5,425 bases of DNA from Phyllobacteriaceae bacterium. Lineage in GTDB: Bacteria; Pseudomonadota; Alphaproteobacteria; Rhizobiales; Devosiaceae. Under the pieces are notes generated by a model that was not told where the DNA came from, searched no databases, and saw only the letters and a program-made list of their open reading frames with translations. The stretch is from contig JAAZLP010000371.1 in NCBI GenBank assembly GCA_012799265.1, forward strand, positions 1 to 5,425. The letters run 5' to 3'. This document shows positions 5,027 through 5,425 of this stretch, one piece after another. The position numbers and the translations under genes were made by a program. The number at the start of each line of letters is the position of its first letter. The first letter of the stretch is position 1.

Positions 5027-5425
5027 ATGCGGCTGACACGACGTAATTTTATCCGATCCGTAGCAATGGCTGGCGCCTCGGCGGCTCTGCCGGCATTCGC
5101 TCAGGACTCGGTATTCGACATGATCTCGGGTGGCTCGGGCAGGGTGCTGCGGGAGACGGATCGCGCCGGCAATACTGCCGAAGCTGCGGCCATCATCGCC
5201 ACCAACGAGCCCATCCTGTCCTTTGATACGCTGCACAACTTGCAGCTCGCCATCTCCCAATATGAGCCTTTCGTGGCCGCCGGTGGCTGGGAACAGATCC
5301 CGCAGCAGGCCTATCAGCTCACCCTGGGCAATACGTCCCCGGCTGTCGTCCAGCTCAAGCGTCGCCTCATTTCCTCCGGCGACATGCCGCTGGTTGAGTA
5401 TGCCAACGACGTGTTCGATGCCGAA
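5027..5425 (+). CDS. Tat-exported murein L,D-transpeptidase, N-terminal part (cut by the window edge)
   Basis: Only the first 133 residues are present. The protein starts MRLTRRNFIRSVAMAGASAA, a twin-arginine signal (T-RR-N-F-I-R then a hydrophobic run) with probable cleavage after LPAFA at residues 21-25. It should therefore be exported folded to the periplasm. Residues 55-100 resemble the scaffold region of YcbB-type enzymes. NTSPAVVQLKRRLISSGDMP (102-121) looks like the beginning of a peptidoglycan-binding module. The YkuD catalytic domain with its Cys would lie beyond the window, so catalytic activity cannot be checked here. If complete, the enzyme would form 3-3 cross-links between peptidoglycan stem peptides or attach proteins to them. 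The start at 5027 is set by the twin-arginine motif; the ribosome site is weak (GGTGA, four bases upstream). The LdtR-type gene upstream fits the known regulator/target pairing. Confidence 0.8.
   Translation, partial: MRLTRRNFIRSVAMAGASAALPAFAQDSVFDMISGGSGRVLRETDRAGNTAEAAAIIATNEPILSFDTLHNLQLAISQYEPFVAAGGWEQIPQQAYQLTLGNTSPAVVQLKRRLISSGDMPLVEYANDVFDAE

Overview
The window looks like chromosomal DNA of an alphaproteobacterium of the order Hyphomicrobiales (Rhizobiales), possibly a Devosia relative. The evidence is high GC, a zinc-free HemB, a bacterial arginyltransferase-type Bpt, and a hemB / small four-helix membrane protein / LdtR-type MarR regulator / L,D-transpeptidase order that I recall from rhizobial genomes. 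The order is firm by inference; the genus is a guess. Six complete genes and one partial gene are present, and no RNA genes, mobile elements or CRISPR arrays were seen.

Left part (1-1376, minus strand): an RDD-family membrane protein gene (870-1376) reads into bpt (69-800), which encodes an N-end-rule aminoacyl-tRNA-protein transferase. The gap is 42 to 69 bases depending on the bpt start, so they probably share a transcript. Bases 1-68 lie downstream of bpt and hold nothing recognisable.

Middle (1377-3555): a DMT/EamA transporter gene (1525-2460, plus) is divergent from the RDD gene and convergent with hemB (2542-3555, minus). The convergent ends share one symmetrical GC-rich hairpin terminator with T runs on both sides. 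HemB makes porphobilinogen for haem and related tetrapyrroles. Its metal loop has no zinc cysteines.

Right part (3556-5425, plus strand): divergent from hemB is a small four-helix membrane protein gene (3688-4074, DUF6163-like). It is followed by an LdtR-type MarR regulator (4265-4777) with its own terminator, then by the 5' part of a Tat-exported L,D-transpeptidase gene (5027 to the window edge). The last two probably form a regulator/target pair for cell-wall cross-linking. The upstream regions of both carry a similar small inverted repeat (GCGA, 4-5 bases, TCGC), which is a candidate operator.

The gene content is ordinary, and I do not see a convincing undescribed system. The points most worth a second look are the shared inverted repeat, the apparently leaderless promoter of the small membrane protein, the altered HemB metal loop, and the bpt start choice.
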